DNA of 64,000 nucleotides from Acinetobacter brisouioides (GCF_004331075.1 NZ_SJNX01000001.1:186001-250000); one strand, 5' to 3'. Positions 31,563-41,013 are shown, numbered from the stretch's first letter. The notes: generated from the letters alone by a model not told the origin. Made by a program: numbers and translations.

Positions 31563-31601
31563 CAAAAAAATAAGCCTATTTCTCATTTCTAAGAATAGGC
31601 T
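31563..31601 (-). terminator. Terminator of the small minus-strand gene
   Basis: On the minus strand AGCCTATT and AATAGGCT form an 8-bp stem (31594-31601 with 31573-31580), followed by TTATTTTTTTG. It lies about 50 bases past the stop of the 25-codon frame and is not needed by mnmG, which has its own terminator. Confidence 0.65.
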
Positions 31602-31651
31602 CGTCTGATCTGTTGTATCTTATTGTTATTTTTCTTTATTTTTATTTTGAT

Positions 31652-31729
31652 TTAGGAAGGACAACACTCACTACATAAACTTAAGCATGCTAATTCACCA
31701 CGGTTGTATCGGATATGTTTGAAGGTCAT
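31652..31729 (-). CDS. Putative 25-residue cysteine-rich peptide
   Basis: A short frame starting MTFKHIRYNRGEL and ending in a cysteine cluster (CLSLCSECCPS), four cysteines in eleven residues. An in-frame TAA lies three codons before the ATG, which is therefore the only start, and GAGAG sits 7-8 bases upstream. A terminator follows about 50 bases on, so the frame is flanked like a stand-alone transcription unit. It is intergenic, downstream of mnmG's terminator. Function unknown; it could be a metal-binding peptide, a leader or part of a small RNA. Confidence 0.4.
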   Translation of the reverse strand: MTFKHIRYNRGELACLSLCSECCPS

Positions 31730-31857
31730 GGCTTACTCTCATTGTTAACTTCATGTACTCACTATAAGAAGATTTATACAATATGAGAAATAAATAGATT
31801 GCATGAGCTTCTAAGAGAAAATGCTTAATTCTTTTTACGCTAAGCTTTTTATTCGAC

Positions 31858-31900
31858 ATAAAAAAGCCCAATAGCTTTTGATGACTATTGGGCTTTAGAT
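31858..31900 (-). terminator. Terminator after mnmG
   Basis: AAAGCCCAATAG (31863-31874) pairs perfectly with CTATTGGGCTTT (31885-31896). On the minus strand the stem is followed by TTTTTTA. It starts just past the mnmG stop. Confidence 0.9.
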
Positions 31901-31910
31901 TTTTGTTCGG

Positions 31911-33791
31911 TTAAGCTGATTTACGCATCGCATTATTTTTACGGATGGTAATCATAATTAACTGAACAGCAGCAGGTGTAACACCTGGAATACGAGTCGC
32001 TTGTGCCAAAGTATCTGGGCGAACAGTTTTCAGTTTTTGGGTAATTTCGCGCGACAAACCAGACACTACGTCATAGTCAAAATCAGCTGGAATTTTGGTT
32101 TCTTCCAAACGCTTTAACTGAGCAACATCTTCATGCTGACGGTTAATATAACCCTCATATTTCACTGCAATCTCGATTTGCTCACCGACTTGAGCTGAAA
32201 CTTCAGAACCTGTCAATTCAGCAATTTGCTCAAAGTTAATATTCGGGCGTTTTAACAGGTCAATCGCACTACATTCTTTGCTTAAATCTGCACCCGTCAT
32301 TTCCACGAATTTTTTACCCATCGGGTTGTTTGGCGCAGCCCACAAATGTTGTAACCGTGAGGTTTCTTGCTCAACCGCTTCCATTTTTTCACAGTAAGCG
32401 GCCCAACGTGTGTCATCCACCAAGCCAAGCTCACGGCCAACTACTGTTAAACGCTGGTCGGCATTGTCTTCACGTAACATCAAGCGATATTCGGCACGAG
32501 AAGTAAACATACGGTAAGGTTCTTTAGTTCCTAACGTAATTAAATCGTCAACCAATACGCCCATATACGCTTGATCTCGTTTTGGTGTCCATTCTTCCTG
32601 TTCCCATGCACGGCGAGCAGCATTTAAACCTGCAAGTAAACCTTGAGCACCTGCTTCTTCATAACCCGTTGTGCCGTTAATTTGCCCTGCGAAATACAAA
32701 CCATTGATTGCTTTGGTTTCAAGGGTAAATTTCAAACCTTGCGGATTGAAGTAATCATATTCAATCGCATAACCAGGGCGCAAAATGTGCGCATTTTCCA
32801 TACCACGAATAGAACGTACTAAAGCAAACTGCACATCAAATGGTAGAGAAGTCGAAATTCCGTTTGGATACAGCTCATGGGTATCCAAGCCTTCAGGCTC
32901 TAAAAAGACCTGATGCGAATCTTTATCGGCAAAGCGATGAATCTTATCTTCAATAGATGGGCAATAACGTGGACCTACGCCTTCAATCACACCTGTATAC
33001 ATAGGTGAACGGTCTAGACCACCCCGAATAATGTCATGGGTTTTTTCATTGGTATGCGTGATATAACAATTCACTTGCTCTGGGTGCATAGAAGCATCAC
33101 CCATAAATGACATCACTGGCGATGGAAAATCGCCTGGCTGTGGCGTCATCACAGAGAAATCGACACTGCGCGCATCAATACGAGGCGGTGTGCCCGTTTT
33201 TAAACGTCCAACAGGTAATTTTAATTCACGTAAACGATGTGCCAATGCAATAGATGGTGGATCACCTGCACGACCACCACTCGATTTTTCTAACCCAACG
33301 TGAATCACACCACCCAAGAATGTACCTGTAGTTAATACAACGGTTTTTGCATCAAAGCGAATACCCATTTGGGTCACAACGCCTTTAACCGTATCACCTT
33401 CTACAATCAGGTCATCGGCAGCTTGTTGAAAAATATCTAAATTGGCTTGATTTTCCAAAGTTTCACGAATCGCAGCTTTATAACGAACACGGTCAGCTTG
33501 CGCACGGGTAGCACGAACAGCAGCCCCTTTACGTGAATTCAAGATACGAAATTGAATACCGCCTTTATCGGCAGCCAGTGCCATTGCACCACCAAGTGCA
33601 TCAATTTCGCGCACTAAATGCGACTTACCGATCCCACCAATTGCAGGATTACAGCTCATCTGCCCTAAAGTCTCAATATTATGAGTTAATAGTAATGTCT
33701 GTCTCCCCATACGCGCAGCAGCAAGTGCCGCCTCTGTACCAGCATGACCACCACCAATAACGATGACATCGTAAACTTTAGGATAATGCAT
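31911..33791 (-). CDS. mnmG: tRNA uridine-5-carboxymethylaminomethyl modification enzyme MnmG (GidA)
   Basis: FAD enzyme that with MnmE makes the cmnm5U34 modification in tRNAs reading NNA/NNG codons. The 626 residues start [29 protein letters not shown] (dinucleotide fold), and show [22 protein letters not shown], the conserved Cys in [14 protein letters not shown], and a C-terminal helical MnmE-binding part ending in an [12 protein letters not shown] motif. ATG 33791 starts directly at the conserved region; an upstream extension to 33827 is not supported. Stand-alone gene. Confidence 0.97.
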   Translation of the reverse strand: MHYPKVYDVIVIGGGHAGTEAALAAARMGRQTLLLTHNIETLGQMSCNPAIGGIGKSHLVREIDALGGAMALAADKGGIQFRILNSRKGAAVRATRAQADRVRYKAAIRETLENQANLDIFQQAADDLIVEGDTVKGVVTQMGIRFDAKTVVLTTGTFLGGVIHVGLEKSSGGRAGDPPSIALAHRLRELKLPVGRLKTGTPPRIDARSVDFSVMTPQPGDFPSPVMSFMGDASMHPEQVNCYITHTNEKTHDIIRGGLDRSPMYTGVIEGVGPRYCPSIEDKIHRFADKDSHQVFLEPEGLDTHELYPNGISTSLPFDVQFALVRSIRGMENAHILRPGYAIEYDYFNPQGLKFTLETKAINGLYFAGQINGTTGYEEAGAQGLLAGLNAARRAWEQEEWTPKRDQAYMGVLVDDLITLGTKEPYRMFTSRAEYRLMLREDNADQRLTVVGRELGLVDDTRWAAYCEKMEAVEQETSRLQHLWAAPNNPMGKKFVEMTGADLSKECSAIDLLKRPNINFEQIAELTGSEVSAQVGEQIEIAVKYEGYINRQHEDVAQLKRLEETKIPADFDYDVVSGLSREITQKLKTVRPDTLAQATRIPGVTPAAVQLIMITIRKNNAMRKSA

Positions 33792-34052
33792 AATCTTTGT
33801 GTCAGAACTAAAAAAAAGACAGAACATTATAGCAAAAAACAGGAAAAAAATACCAAAAACTTATGCTTTCACCCACGATCACAATGCTATATAGCAATAG
33901 GCATACACAAGGATTGTAATGCTTGTACATTTATCAGAAATGTTCACAAACTTATGCGTCTTGTTACGAAACAAACAAAGACAAAAATTGATTATTTTTT
34001 ATACTAATAGTCAGCTTTAAAACAATATCAATTATCCAAGGAAGATCAACAT

Positions 34053-34406
34053 ATGAATAAAAACGTCTTCGCAACCGCAGTATGTTTAGGTTTGTCATTT
34101 GGTTATATGCCTCTCGCTCAAGCCAATGACAAAGTTCAAAAAATCTATAACACACAAACCATACAACACGTCTGTAAAGGTAAACATGCAGGTGATGCTG
34201 TTTCATTTGCAGCAAGAGGAATTTTATGGAATGGGACTTGTGAGACCCAATTTATTCCCATGCACAGCAAGATGATTCAGGGCAATGAAAATGAGCTGTA
34301 TGACGCTTGTCAAAGTGATCCACATACCAAAATGGTGACAATCAATGGCCACGAAATGAAAGGAAAATGTGCGCTAGCTTTCACCCCACCTCGACCTAAA
34401 CAGTAA
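34053..34406 (+). CDS. Hypothetical secreted protein with four cysteines
   Basis: A 117-residue precursor with a clear Sec signal peptide (MNKNVFATAVCLGLSFGYMPLAQA, cleavage after AQA). The mature 93 residues hold four cysteines (HVCKGK, GTCETQ, DACQSD, GKCALA), which would allow two disulfides in the periplasm. The Cys spacing and GDAVSFAARGILWNGTC suggest a small beta-rich domain. No family recognised. AAGGAAG precedes the ATG. Confidence 0.7.
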   Translation: MNKNVFATAVCLGLSFGYMPLAQANDKVQKIYNTQTIQHVCKGKHAGDAVSFAARGILWNGTCETQFIPMHSKMIQGNENELYDACQSDPHTKMVTINGHEMKGKCALAFTPPRPKQ

Positions 34407-34464
34407 TTCAATTTTTGAAGCTATCGATACCACACGGTCTAGGAAAATTTATCGCGATTCAGGT

Positions 34465-34586
34465 TAGGCTTCTTTTTATCATTATTTATATCTTTGTTGA
34501 ATTTCTCATATATACAGAGAAATTCAACATTGAAGTAATCTCAATGTAACGTAAAAGAAATACAATAAACTGATAAAAGAAGCCTA
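34465..34586. repeat. MITE-like inverted-repeat element, copy B (122 bp)
   Basis: The ends are near-perfect inverted repeats: TAGGCTTCTTTTTATCA (34465-34481) and TGATAAAAGAAGCCTA (34571-34586), differing by one extra T. Internally GTTGAATTTCTC and GAGAAATTCAAC (34496-34507 with 34517-34528) make a perfect 12-bp hairpin. TTTATATCTTT near the left end matches TTTATATCCCT of copies A and C. TA at both tips. Confidence 0.7.
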
Positions 34587-34917
34587 TTATTTAAATAAAA
34601 CTTTAAAATAACCACTACTATGTAGTGTAGTGAATTTTTTATGCCAACAAATAATGAGCATATTATTAAGTTAGATTAATATCGAGTTATCTTAAAATTA
34701 ATAAATTTGGCAAGTTTTATGCATATAAATACACAGAAATTAATTTTAAAAACCTCAATTCCAATTAAAACAATCAGATTTACACTTTATTTCCGACTAT
34801 TTTACTCATATTTGAGTTGTAAAATTACGAGCGATTTAGTCAGATTTTATTAGTTTAAAAAATAAACTGATTTATACCATAACAACATTTTAAGTTTATG
34901 ATTTTAAACAATTAAAT

Positions 34918-34941
34918 AAAAACAAATCAATATTTGTTTTT
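34918..34941. promoter_or_regulatory. Inverted repeat upstream of cydP-cydA
   Basis: AAAAACAAAT - CAAT - ATTTGTTTTT, perfect 10-bp arms, ends about 67 bases before the cydP start in a very AT-rich region (34590-35008, no other feature seen). It could be a regulator site for the cyd operon or a weak terminator followed by T-rich sequence. It does not match the TTGAT-N4-ATCAA Anr/Fnr consensus. Confidence 0.3.
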
Positions 34942-35008
34942 TATTGTTTATTTTTTATTTTTTTTATTCAATAATAATCAATATAGATATTTTAATAGGC
35001 TTATTAAC

Positions 35009-35200
35009 ATGAGCTTAGAAACGAATAAATTCGATAAACGACTAGTAAAAGAAATCATCATTATTTTGGTGATTAAATTTGCTCTTCTTATGCTAATCAA
35101 AAATATTTGGTTTGATTCCCCAACTATTCCCAAAAACTTTGACAATCAAGTTGCCGAGCGTATTGCTGGCAGTCCACCCCCAATTAAGGAGACACGTTGA
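35009..35200 (+). CDS. cydP: Cytochrome bd oxidase small subunit CydP
   Basis: A 63-residue single-helix protein: charged N-terminus ([15 protein letters not shown]), one hydrophobic helix (about 16-33, [20 protein letters not shown]) and a short tail ending SPPPIKETR. It matches the CydP group, a small subunit encoded before cydA in several gammaproteobacteria. Its TGA overlaps the cydA ATG (TGATG). ATG 35009 starts the conserved part; the frame is open to 34934 without reason to use it. Exact role unknown. Confidence 0.82.
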   Translation: MSLETNKFDKRLVKEIIIILVIKFALLMLIKNIWFDSPTIPKNFDNQVAERIAGSPPPIKETR

Positions 35201-36789
35201 TGATTTCTGAAAGCGTGGTCGATCTTTCGCGGTTACAATTTGCAATGACCGCGTTATATCACTTTTTATTTGTTCCATTGACTCTAGGTATGGCCTTTAT
35301 TCTTGCCATTATGGAAACGACTTATGTTGTTTCTGGTAAAGAAGTTTATAAAGACATGACCAAGTTCTGGGGCAAACTCTTCGGTATTAACTTTGCATTG
35401 GGCGTAACCACAGGTTTGACCATGGAGTTCCAGTTTGGTACAAACTGGGCGTATTACTCGCACTATGTAGGTGACATTTTTGGTGCACCACTCGCAATCG
35501 AAGGCTTAATGGCGTTCTTTCTTGAATCAACATTTATTGGTTTATTCTTCTTCGGATGGGAACGACTTTCACGAGTTCAGCACCTTGGTGTAACGTGGCT
35601 TGTGGCTATTGGTTCAAACATGTCAGCACTTTGGATTCTGATCGCCAATGGCTGGATGCAGCACCCTGTTGGTGCAGCATTTAACTTTGAAACCATGCGT
35701 ATGGAATTGACTGATTTTGGTGCATTACTTTTCAATCCTGTCGCTCAAGTTAAATTTGTACATACAGTATCTTCTGGTTATGTGACTGGTTCTATTTTTG
35801 TACTTGCCATTTCAAGCTACTACTTGTTGAATAAACGTGACCTACCTTTTGCACGTCGCTCTTTCGCAATCGCTGCAATCTTTGGTTTAGCATCATCATT
35901 TTGCGTTATCTTGCTTGGTGATGAATCAGGTTATGAAATTGGTGATGTACAGAAAACTAAATTAGCTGCAATCGAAGCAGAATGGAACACAGAACCTGCT
36001 CCAGCAAGTTTCACTCTGTTTGGTATTCCAAATCAGCAAGAAATGCGTACCGACTATGCCATCAAAATCCCATATGTATTGGGTCTGATTGCAACACGTT
36101 CTACGACAGGACAGGTCACAGGGATTAAAGATCTCATGACTGAACATGAAGCTCGTATTCGTAATGGTATGGTCGCATACGGTCAGCTTGAAAAACTTCG
36201 TGCTGGTGATCGTACACCTGCGTTACTTAGCGCATTTAAAGACAGCCAAAAAGATTTGGGCTATGGCTTACTTCTTAAAAAATATACACCAAATGTTACT
36301 AATGCGACTGATGACCAAATCAAGTCAGCAGTTAAAGACAGTATTCCAAATGTAAAAGCTTTATTCTTTACTTTCCGTGCCATGGTTGTATCAGGCGCAT
36401 TAATGCTACTGTTATTCCTTCTTTCAGCATGGTCTGTAGCACAACGCAACTTTGAACAAAAATCATGGTTACTTAAATTCGCTTTATATTCATTGCCATT
36501 ACCTTGGGTTGCTACTCAAACTGGCTGGTATGTTGCTGAAGGTGGTCGTCAACCATGGACAATTGGTGAAGTCCTACCAACACACTTGTCTGCTTCTAGT
36601 TTAAGTACAGGAGATCTAGCAGGTTCTATCTTTGCATTGGTTGCTTTCTATACTGTTCTATTAATTATAGAAATGTACCTGATGATCAAATTCGCTCGCC
36701 TTGGTCCAAGTTCTTTACATACAGGCAAATACCATTTTGAAAAATCAGTAGCACATAACCAAAAAACTGTTGGGGAGACTCAATCATGA
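35200..36789 (+). CDS. cydA: Cytochrome bd ubiquinol oxidase subunit I
   Basis: Haem-bearing subunit of the high-affinity quinol oxidase, 529 residues. It shows the N-terminal haem ligand His21 ([14 protein letters not shown]), the [24 protein letters not shown] segment, and the [20 protein letters not shown] motif after the quinol-binding Q-loop. The insert between them is of the long Q-loop type, as in E. coli. The ATG at 35200 is coupled to the cydP stop. Confidence 0.97.
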   Translation: MISESVVDLSRLQFAMTALYHFLFVPLTLGMAFILAIMETTYVVSGKEVYKDMTKFWGKLFGINFALGVTTGLTMEFQFGTNWAYYSHYVGDIFGAPLAIEGLMAFFLESTFIGLFFFGWERLSRVQHLGVTWLVAIGSNMSALWILIANGWMQHPVGAAFNFETMRMELTDFGALLFNPVAQVKFVHTVSSGYVTGSIFVLAISSYYLLNKRDLPFARRSFAIAAIFGLASSFCVILLGDESGYEIGDVQKTKLAAIEAEWNTEPAPASFTLFGIPNQQEMRTDYAIKIPYVLGLIATRSTTGQVTGIKDLMTEHEARIRNGMVAYGQLEKLRAGDRTPALLSAFKDSQKDLGYGLLLKKYTPNVTNATDDQIKSAVKDSIPNVKALFFTFRAMVVSGALMLLLFLLSAWSVAQRNFEQKSWLLKFALYSLPLPWVATQTGWYVAEGGRQPWTIGEVLPTHLSASSLSTGDLAGSIFALVAFYTVLLIIEMYLMIKFARLGPSSLHTGKYHFEKSVAHNQKTVGETQS

Positions 36790-37931
36790 TTGAATATGAA
36801 TTACTCAAAATCATTTGGTGGGTTCTCGTTGGTGTATTGCTGATTGGCTTTGCTTTAACCGACGGTTTTGACATGGGTTCCATGGCAATCATGCCTTTTG
36901 TTGGTAAAACCGATAACGAACGCCGCGCTGCAATCAATACGATTGCACCGCACTGGGACGGTAACCAAGTTTGGTTTATCACTGCAGGTGGTGCTCTATT
37001 TGCAGCATGGCCAATGGTGTATGCCGTTGCCTTCTCTGGAATGTACTGGGCGCTATTACTGGTTCTATTTGCCCTCTTCCTTCGCCCTGTTGGCTTTGAC
37101 TATCGCTCTAAGTTAGACAATACCAAATGGCGTACTTCATGGGACTGGGGTCTATGTATCGGTGGTGCTGTTCCTGCATTGGTGTTTGGCGTTGCATTTG
37201 GTAACTTATTCCAAGGCGTACCATTTCACTTCGATGACACACTTCGCTCTGAATACACAGGTAGCTTCTTTGCCCTACTCAACCCATTTGCGTTAGTGTG
37301 TGGTATTGTCAGCCTGTCAATGCTTTCAGCGCATGGTGGTGCATGGCTAATGCTTCGTACCGATGGCGTATTACGTCAACGCTCTGCAAAAGCAACTCAA
37401 ATCATGGGTATCGTATTCTTGGTATGCTTCTTGGCTGCAGGTGCTTGGTTGTATTTCGGTCACATGCCTGGTTATAGCTTAGCAACTCCACTTAACACCA
37501 ATGCTGCAATTAACCCTCTAACCAAACATGTTGTAACCAATACGAATCCTGGCTGGATGAATAACTATTCAACTTATCCAATCACTATGGTTGCGCCAGT
37601 TCTTGCAATTTTGGGTGGTCTATTAACAATAGTTGGTGGTGGTTCAAATAAAGCAGGCCTAAGCTTTACAGGTACAAGTTTAAGCATTGTCGGTGCAATC
37701 TTAACTGCAGGTTTTGCCTTGTTCCCATTCTTGCTTCCATCTAGTATTGACCCAACTTCAAGCCTAACTATGTGGGATGCAGTTTCAAGTCATAAAACAC
37801 TAGGTGTAATGACCGTTGCAGCGTGTATTTTCGTCCCGATCATTCTGATTTATACCACATGGTGTTATTACAAAATGTGGGGCGTGATTACCAATAAACA
37901 CATTGAAACTCATTCACATAGTCTGTACTAA
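36786..37931 (+). CDS. cydB: Cytochrome bd ubiquinol oxidase subunit II
   Basis: A 381-residue, eight- to nine-helix subunit that completes the oxidase. The family N-terminus [32 protein letters not shown] and the [23 protein letters not shown] block are clear. ATGA overlap with cydA. Confidence 0.97.
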   Translation: MIEYELLKIIWWVLVGVLLIGFALTDGFDMGSMAIMPFVGKTDNERRAAINTIAPHWDGNQVWFITAGGALFAAWPMVYAVAFSGMYWALLLVLFALFLRPVGFDYRSKLDNTKWRTSWDWGLCIGGAVPALVFGVAFGNLFQGVPFHFDDTLRSEYTGSFFALLNPFALVCGIVSLSMLSAHGGAWLMLRTDGVLRQRSAKATQIMGIVFLVCFLAAGAWLYFGHMPGYSLATPLNTNAAINPLTKHVVTNTNPGWMNNYSTYPITMVAPVLAILGGLLTIVGGGSNKAGLSFTGTSLSIVGAILTAGFALFPFLLPSSIDPTSSLTMWDAVSSHKTLGVMTVAACIFVPIILIYTTWCYYKMWGVITNKHIETHSHSLY

Positions 37932-37945
37932 TAGGAGAATAGAAT

Positions 37946-38047
37946 ATGTGGTATTTTGCTTGGATTCTCGGAATTTTAATGGCATGTTTTGCAAGTGTAC
38001 TCAGTGCACTATATACCGAACATCATCAAAATATGGACGAGGAATAA
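37946..38047 (+). CDS. cydX: Cytochrome bd small subunit CydX
   Basis: A 33-residue single-helix peptide starting MWYFAWILGILMACFASV, close to E. coli CydX (MWYFAWILGTLLACSFGV), followed by SALYTEHHQNMDEE. CydX binds CydA and stabilises the haems. ATAGGAGA precedes the ATG; it lies 14 bases after cydB and 4 before ybgE. Confidence 0.93.
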   Translation: MWYFAWILGILMACFASVLSALYTEHHQNMDEE

Positions 38048-38051
38048 GACA

Positions 38052-38345
38052 ATGGCTGAAGCAATGACAGTACCGAAGAAAAGTGCAGCACAGATTTTCA
38101 TGATGATTGTTTCTTTTATGCTGGCATTGCCTTTGGCTGCAATCTTACTGGTCTACCCCTCTTTAATGCTTGATGAAAATGGGCACTATAATCACAGTGT
38201 ACTTATGTTAGTCATGTTAGGCATTTCAGGTGGATTTATTTATGGTGTGGGTTTTATACCGCGTTGGTGGTTATGGAAATGGTTATTTAACCCTGTAGTC
38301 TCATGGCCACTTATGGCTGTTGGCTATTACCTCTGGCTTGGTTAA
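38052..38345 (+). CDS. ybgE: Cyd operon protein YbgE
   Basis: A 97-residue inner-membrane protein with about three hydrophobic segments and the motif GVGFIPRWWLWKWLFNPVVSWPLM. The YbgE family always lies at the end of cyd operons; its role in oxidase assembly is suspected but not established. ATG 38052 is the first codon past cydX. Confidence 0.85.
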   Translation: MAEAMTVPKKSAAQIFMMIVSFMLALPLAAILLVYPSLMLDENGHYNHSVLMLVMLGISGGFIYGVGFIPRWWLWKWLFNPVVSWPLMAVGYYLWLG

Positions 38346-38361
38346 AAAAATCTGCACCAAT

Positions 38362-38390
38362 AAAAAAACCAGCAAATGCTGGTTTTTTTA
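38362..38390. terminator. Terminator after the cyd operon
   Basis: AAAAAAACCAGC - aaat - GCTGGTTTTTTT, 16 bases past the ybgE stop and before the convergent nitroreductase stop, so it can serve both. Confidence 0.92.
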
Positions 38391-38406
38391 TTGGCTAGAT
38401 TAAAAC

Positions 38407-39000
38407 TTAGTTAAAAGCTTTAAAACGCACTGTATCATCCATAAAGGTTTTGTCACCAGCAGGTGCTTCAATTGAGCCAAATACCAACTGAGCACGGAGT
38501 TTCCAGTTTGCTGGTACAGCAAAAGTTTCTGCTGTTTCAGCATCAATAATTGGGTTGTAATGCTGTAGTGATGCACCAACACCTTGTTCAGCCAATGCAG
38601 TCCATACTGCAAATTGTGCAATACCAGAAGAATGTTCAGACCAAACTGGGAAGTTATCTGCATAAGCAGCAAACTGTTCTTGTAGGCCTTTCACCACATC
38701 CTGATCTTCATAAAACAAAACCGTACCTTTACCTGCTGCAAAGCTATTGATTTTATTGTTTGTTGCTTCAAATGCTGCTTCAGGCACCATTTTACGTAGA
38801 GTTTCGCGCACAATTTCCCAGAATTTAACATGTGATGCATCAAACAAAATTACTGCACGAGATGTTTGAGAATTAAATGCAGATGGGCTAAGACGAATCG
38901 CTTTTTTAATTAATGCTTCAAGTTCAGTATTTGATAAAGCAACTTGGTTACCAATTGCATAAATTGTACGGCGTTTTTCAATTTGATCGATAAAAGACAT
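38407..39000 (-). CDS. Nitroreductase-family protein
   Basis: FMN-dependent NAD(P)H oxidoreductase, 197 residues. It shows the N-terminal FMN-phosphate motif EKRRTIYAIGNQV, then AIRLSPSAFNSQTSRAVILF and the C-terminal half with WSEHSSGIAQFAVWTALAEQGVGASLQHYNP. It is closest in layout to the YdgI/HBN1-like group that reduces quinones and nitroaromatics. ATG 39000 has AGGAG upstream. Physiological substrate unknown. Confidence 0.9.
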   Translation of the reverse strand: MSFIDQIEKRRTIYAIGNQVALSNTELEALIKKAIRLSPSAFNSQTSRAVILFDASHVKFWEIVRETLRKMVPEAAFEATNNKINSFAAGKGTVLFYEDQDVVKGLQEQFAAYADNFPVWSEHSSGIAQFAVWTALAEQGVGASLQHYNPIIDAETAETFAVPANWKLRAQLVFGSIEAPAGDKTFMDDTVRFKAFN

Positions 39001-39319
39001 GTTGCAACTCCTGATTGTCACAATTCTAGTAAAATGTAATGACTGTAATTTTAATGTTTTATATCCACGGAAAAAGCAGGCTTATCTAAACACTGTGTCC
39101 TATTTTTAGAATAAAATGGATAATATTTCAAGATATTAGTATTTATTAATATTTCATAGATAGATGCAACCTGAGTCGTATATTGTACGACACAAGATTT
39201 TTTAAGTTATTCAAGACAATACAAGATATTGAGTGATTTTAAATACATCTTTGTTCACGAAGAAATATAAGAATAGCCGAGTTCAAAAAGATTATGGCTA
39301 AACTTACTGAAACTTTGTT
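39001..39319. other. Intergenic region between nitroreductase gene and hairpin
   Basis: AT-rich sequence with no reading frame of note. It must contain the nitroreductase promoter (minus strand) near 39010-39060. Confidence 0.4.
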
Positions 39320-39358
39320 ATGAAACTCGATAATGGGTTCGCCATTATCGAGTTTCAT
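39320..39358. repeat. Perfect 17-bp inverted repeat, hairpin of unknown role
   Basis: ATGAAACTCGATAATGG (39320-39336) and CCATTATCGAGTTTCAT (39342-39358) are exact complements around GTTCG. No T-run follows on either strand, so it is not a standard terminator, although it is about 67 bases past the ftsY stop. Confidence 0.6.
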
Positions 39359-39425
39359 GTCTTGTTTTCGCTAGTAGCACAGGTCATAGATGAAGTATCA
39401 ACAGACCCGCCTATCCATCTAGATT

Positions 39426-40541
39426 TTATTTTTCTGTTTCAAAGAGTGCGGCAACAAACGATTTAGCTGAAAATGGACGTAAATCATCAATCTTTTCGCC
39501 AACACCAATAAATCGAATTGGAACATGAGTACGGCTTGCAATATTAAATAGCACCCCACCTTTGGCTGTACCATCAAGCTTTGTAATGGTAATACCTGTT
39601 AACCCAACTGCTTGATCAAATTCTTGCACTTGATTAATGGCATTTTGTCCAGTACCCGCATCGACAACTAGCATAATTTCATGAGGTGCAGTGGCATCAA
39701 TTTTTTGCATGACACGTTTGACTTTTTTCAACTCTTCCATCAGGTTGCTTTTATTGTGTAAGCGCCCTGCTGTATCTGCGATCAACACATCAATGCCTTT
39801 AGCACGCGCACTTTCAAAAGCATCAAAAATAACCGATGCACTATCTGCACCATGCCCTTGAGCAACTACAGGGATATTGTTACGCTCACCCCAAATTTGC
39901 AATTGTTCAGTTGCGGCAGCACGGAATGTATCGCCCGCAGCCAACATAACTTTTTTACCTTCACCTTGTAAACGTTTGGCTAATTTACCAATCGTGGTGG
40001 TTTTACCTACACCATTTACGCCGACCATTAAAATCACGTATGGGCATTTATTTGTATCAATATGCAAGGGTTTTACACGCGGTGCTAAAAGTGCAACCAA
40101 TTCTTCCTGAAGTGCTTTATATAAAGCATGAGAATAAATAAGGTCACCACGTGCAGTACGTTCAGTTAAATTCGTAATAATGGTTTTGGTTGCTTCAACG
40201 CCAATATCCGCAATCAACAATTGCTCTTCAACTTCTTCTAAAAGTTCATCATCAATTTCTTTTCCACCAATCAGAATATTCACCATACCATCGGTAAAAT
40301 TTTTCCGAGTTTTGGTTAAACCTTCTTTCATACGACTAAAGAAACCACCTGTTTTAGGCTTCTCTTGTGTATCGGTTTCAATCGTATCTACTGTTGAACT
40401 TTCTGTTAAATCTATAACTTGCTCTGCTTTTTTTTCTACAATTGGGACTTCAACAGCAGGTAAACTTGGCAAAGTGACATCATCATCACCAATCTCTGCA
40501 TCAATCAAAAATTTGTTTTGCCCATGTGTTTGTTCTTGCAT
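39426..40541 (-). CDS. ftsY: Signal recognition particle receptor FtsY
   Basis: SRP GTPase that docks ribosome-SRP complexes at the inner membrane. The 371 residues have a short acidic A domain (about 1-65), the N domain from GGFFSRMKEGLTKTRKNFTDGM, and the G domain with P-loop GVNGVGKTTTIGKLA, DTAGRLHNKSNLMEELKK, TKLDGTAKGGV and the C-terminal GVGEKIDDLRPFSAKSFVAALF. Stand-alone here, without ftsE/ftsX. Confidence 0.97.
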   Translation of the reverse strand: MQEQTHGQNKFLIDAEIGDDDVTLPSLPAVEVPIVEKKAEQVIDLTESSTVDTIETDTQEKPKTGGFFSRMKEGLTKTRKNFTDGMVNILIGGKEIDDELLEEVEEQLLIADIGVEATKTIITNLTERTARGDLIYSHALYKALQEELVALLAPRVKPLHIDTNKCPYVILMVGVNGVGKTTTIGKLAKRLQGEGKKVMLAAGDTFRAAATEQLQIWGERNNIPVVAQGHGADSASVIFDAFESARAKGIDVLIADTAGRLHNKSNLMEELKKVKRVMQKIDATAPHEIMLVVDAGTGQNAINQVQEFDQAVGLTGITITKLDGTAKGGVLFNIASRTHVPIRFIGVGEKIDDLRPFSAKSFVAALFETEK

Positions 40542-40618
40542 GCTGATCCCTTGAAAAACATTGCATTAAAAAGAGCAAGTTTAACATAAGTTATTACTAT
40601 TCTGCCGCTCAAGCCCGC

Positions 40619-40963
40619 TTAAAATCTCGGCAGAGTATCATTTGTATTGAGTGCAGGATAACGCGTTGTCATGGTTTTCTCATATTGATAAGCACGTATT
40701 GCCTGAAAGTACTGCCATTGAGTTAAATGGGGCTGTTGCAACAAATGAATCGCAAAATGCTGAGTTTTGGGATACTGTGCTGACCGAGCCAATTTTTCAA
40801 CTACATCATACTGATGACTCTGAATTGGGCAAATTGAAAGGAAATATACAAAAACAATCACCAACAGTGCGATGCAACCGAGCAAAAAATGCGAAAAATA
40901 TTGAACAGATACTTTAACTCTGGTTCTAAATAATATTGCGATAGTGTCTATAGATTTAAGCAT
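40619..40963 (-). CDS. Hypothetical single-pass membrane protein
   Basis: A 114-residue protein with one strong helix (about 23-46, FSHFLLGCIALLVIVFVYFLS) and a soluble C-terminal part rich in H, Q and Y (YDVVEKLARSAQYPKTQHFAIHLL). ATG 40963 has AGAGG upstream. No family recognised. It follows the ftsY region on the same strand but is upstream of it by 77 bases, so it could be transcribed with ftsY. Confidence 0.6.
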   Translation of the reverse strand: MLKSIDTIAILFRTRVKVSVQYFSHFLLGCIALLVIVFVYFLSICPIQSHQYDVVEKLARSAQYPKTQHFAIHLLQQPHLTQWQYFQAIRAYQYEKTMTTRYPALNTNDTLPRF

Positions 40964-41013
40964 GACCAACCTCTATGGATTGTTAGTTTAAGTTGATCAT
41001 ACTCAGAGTACAA

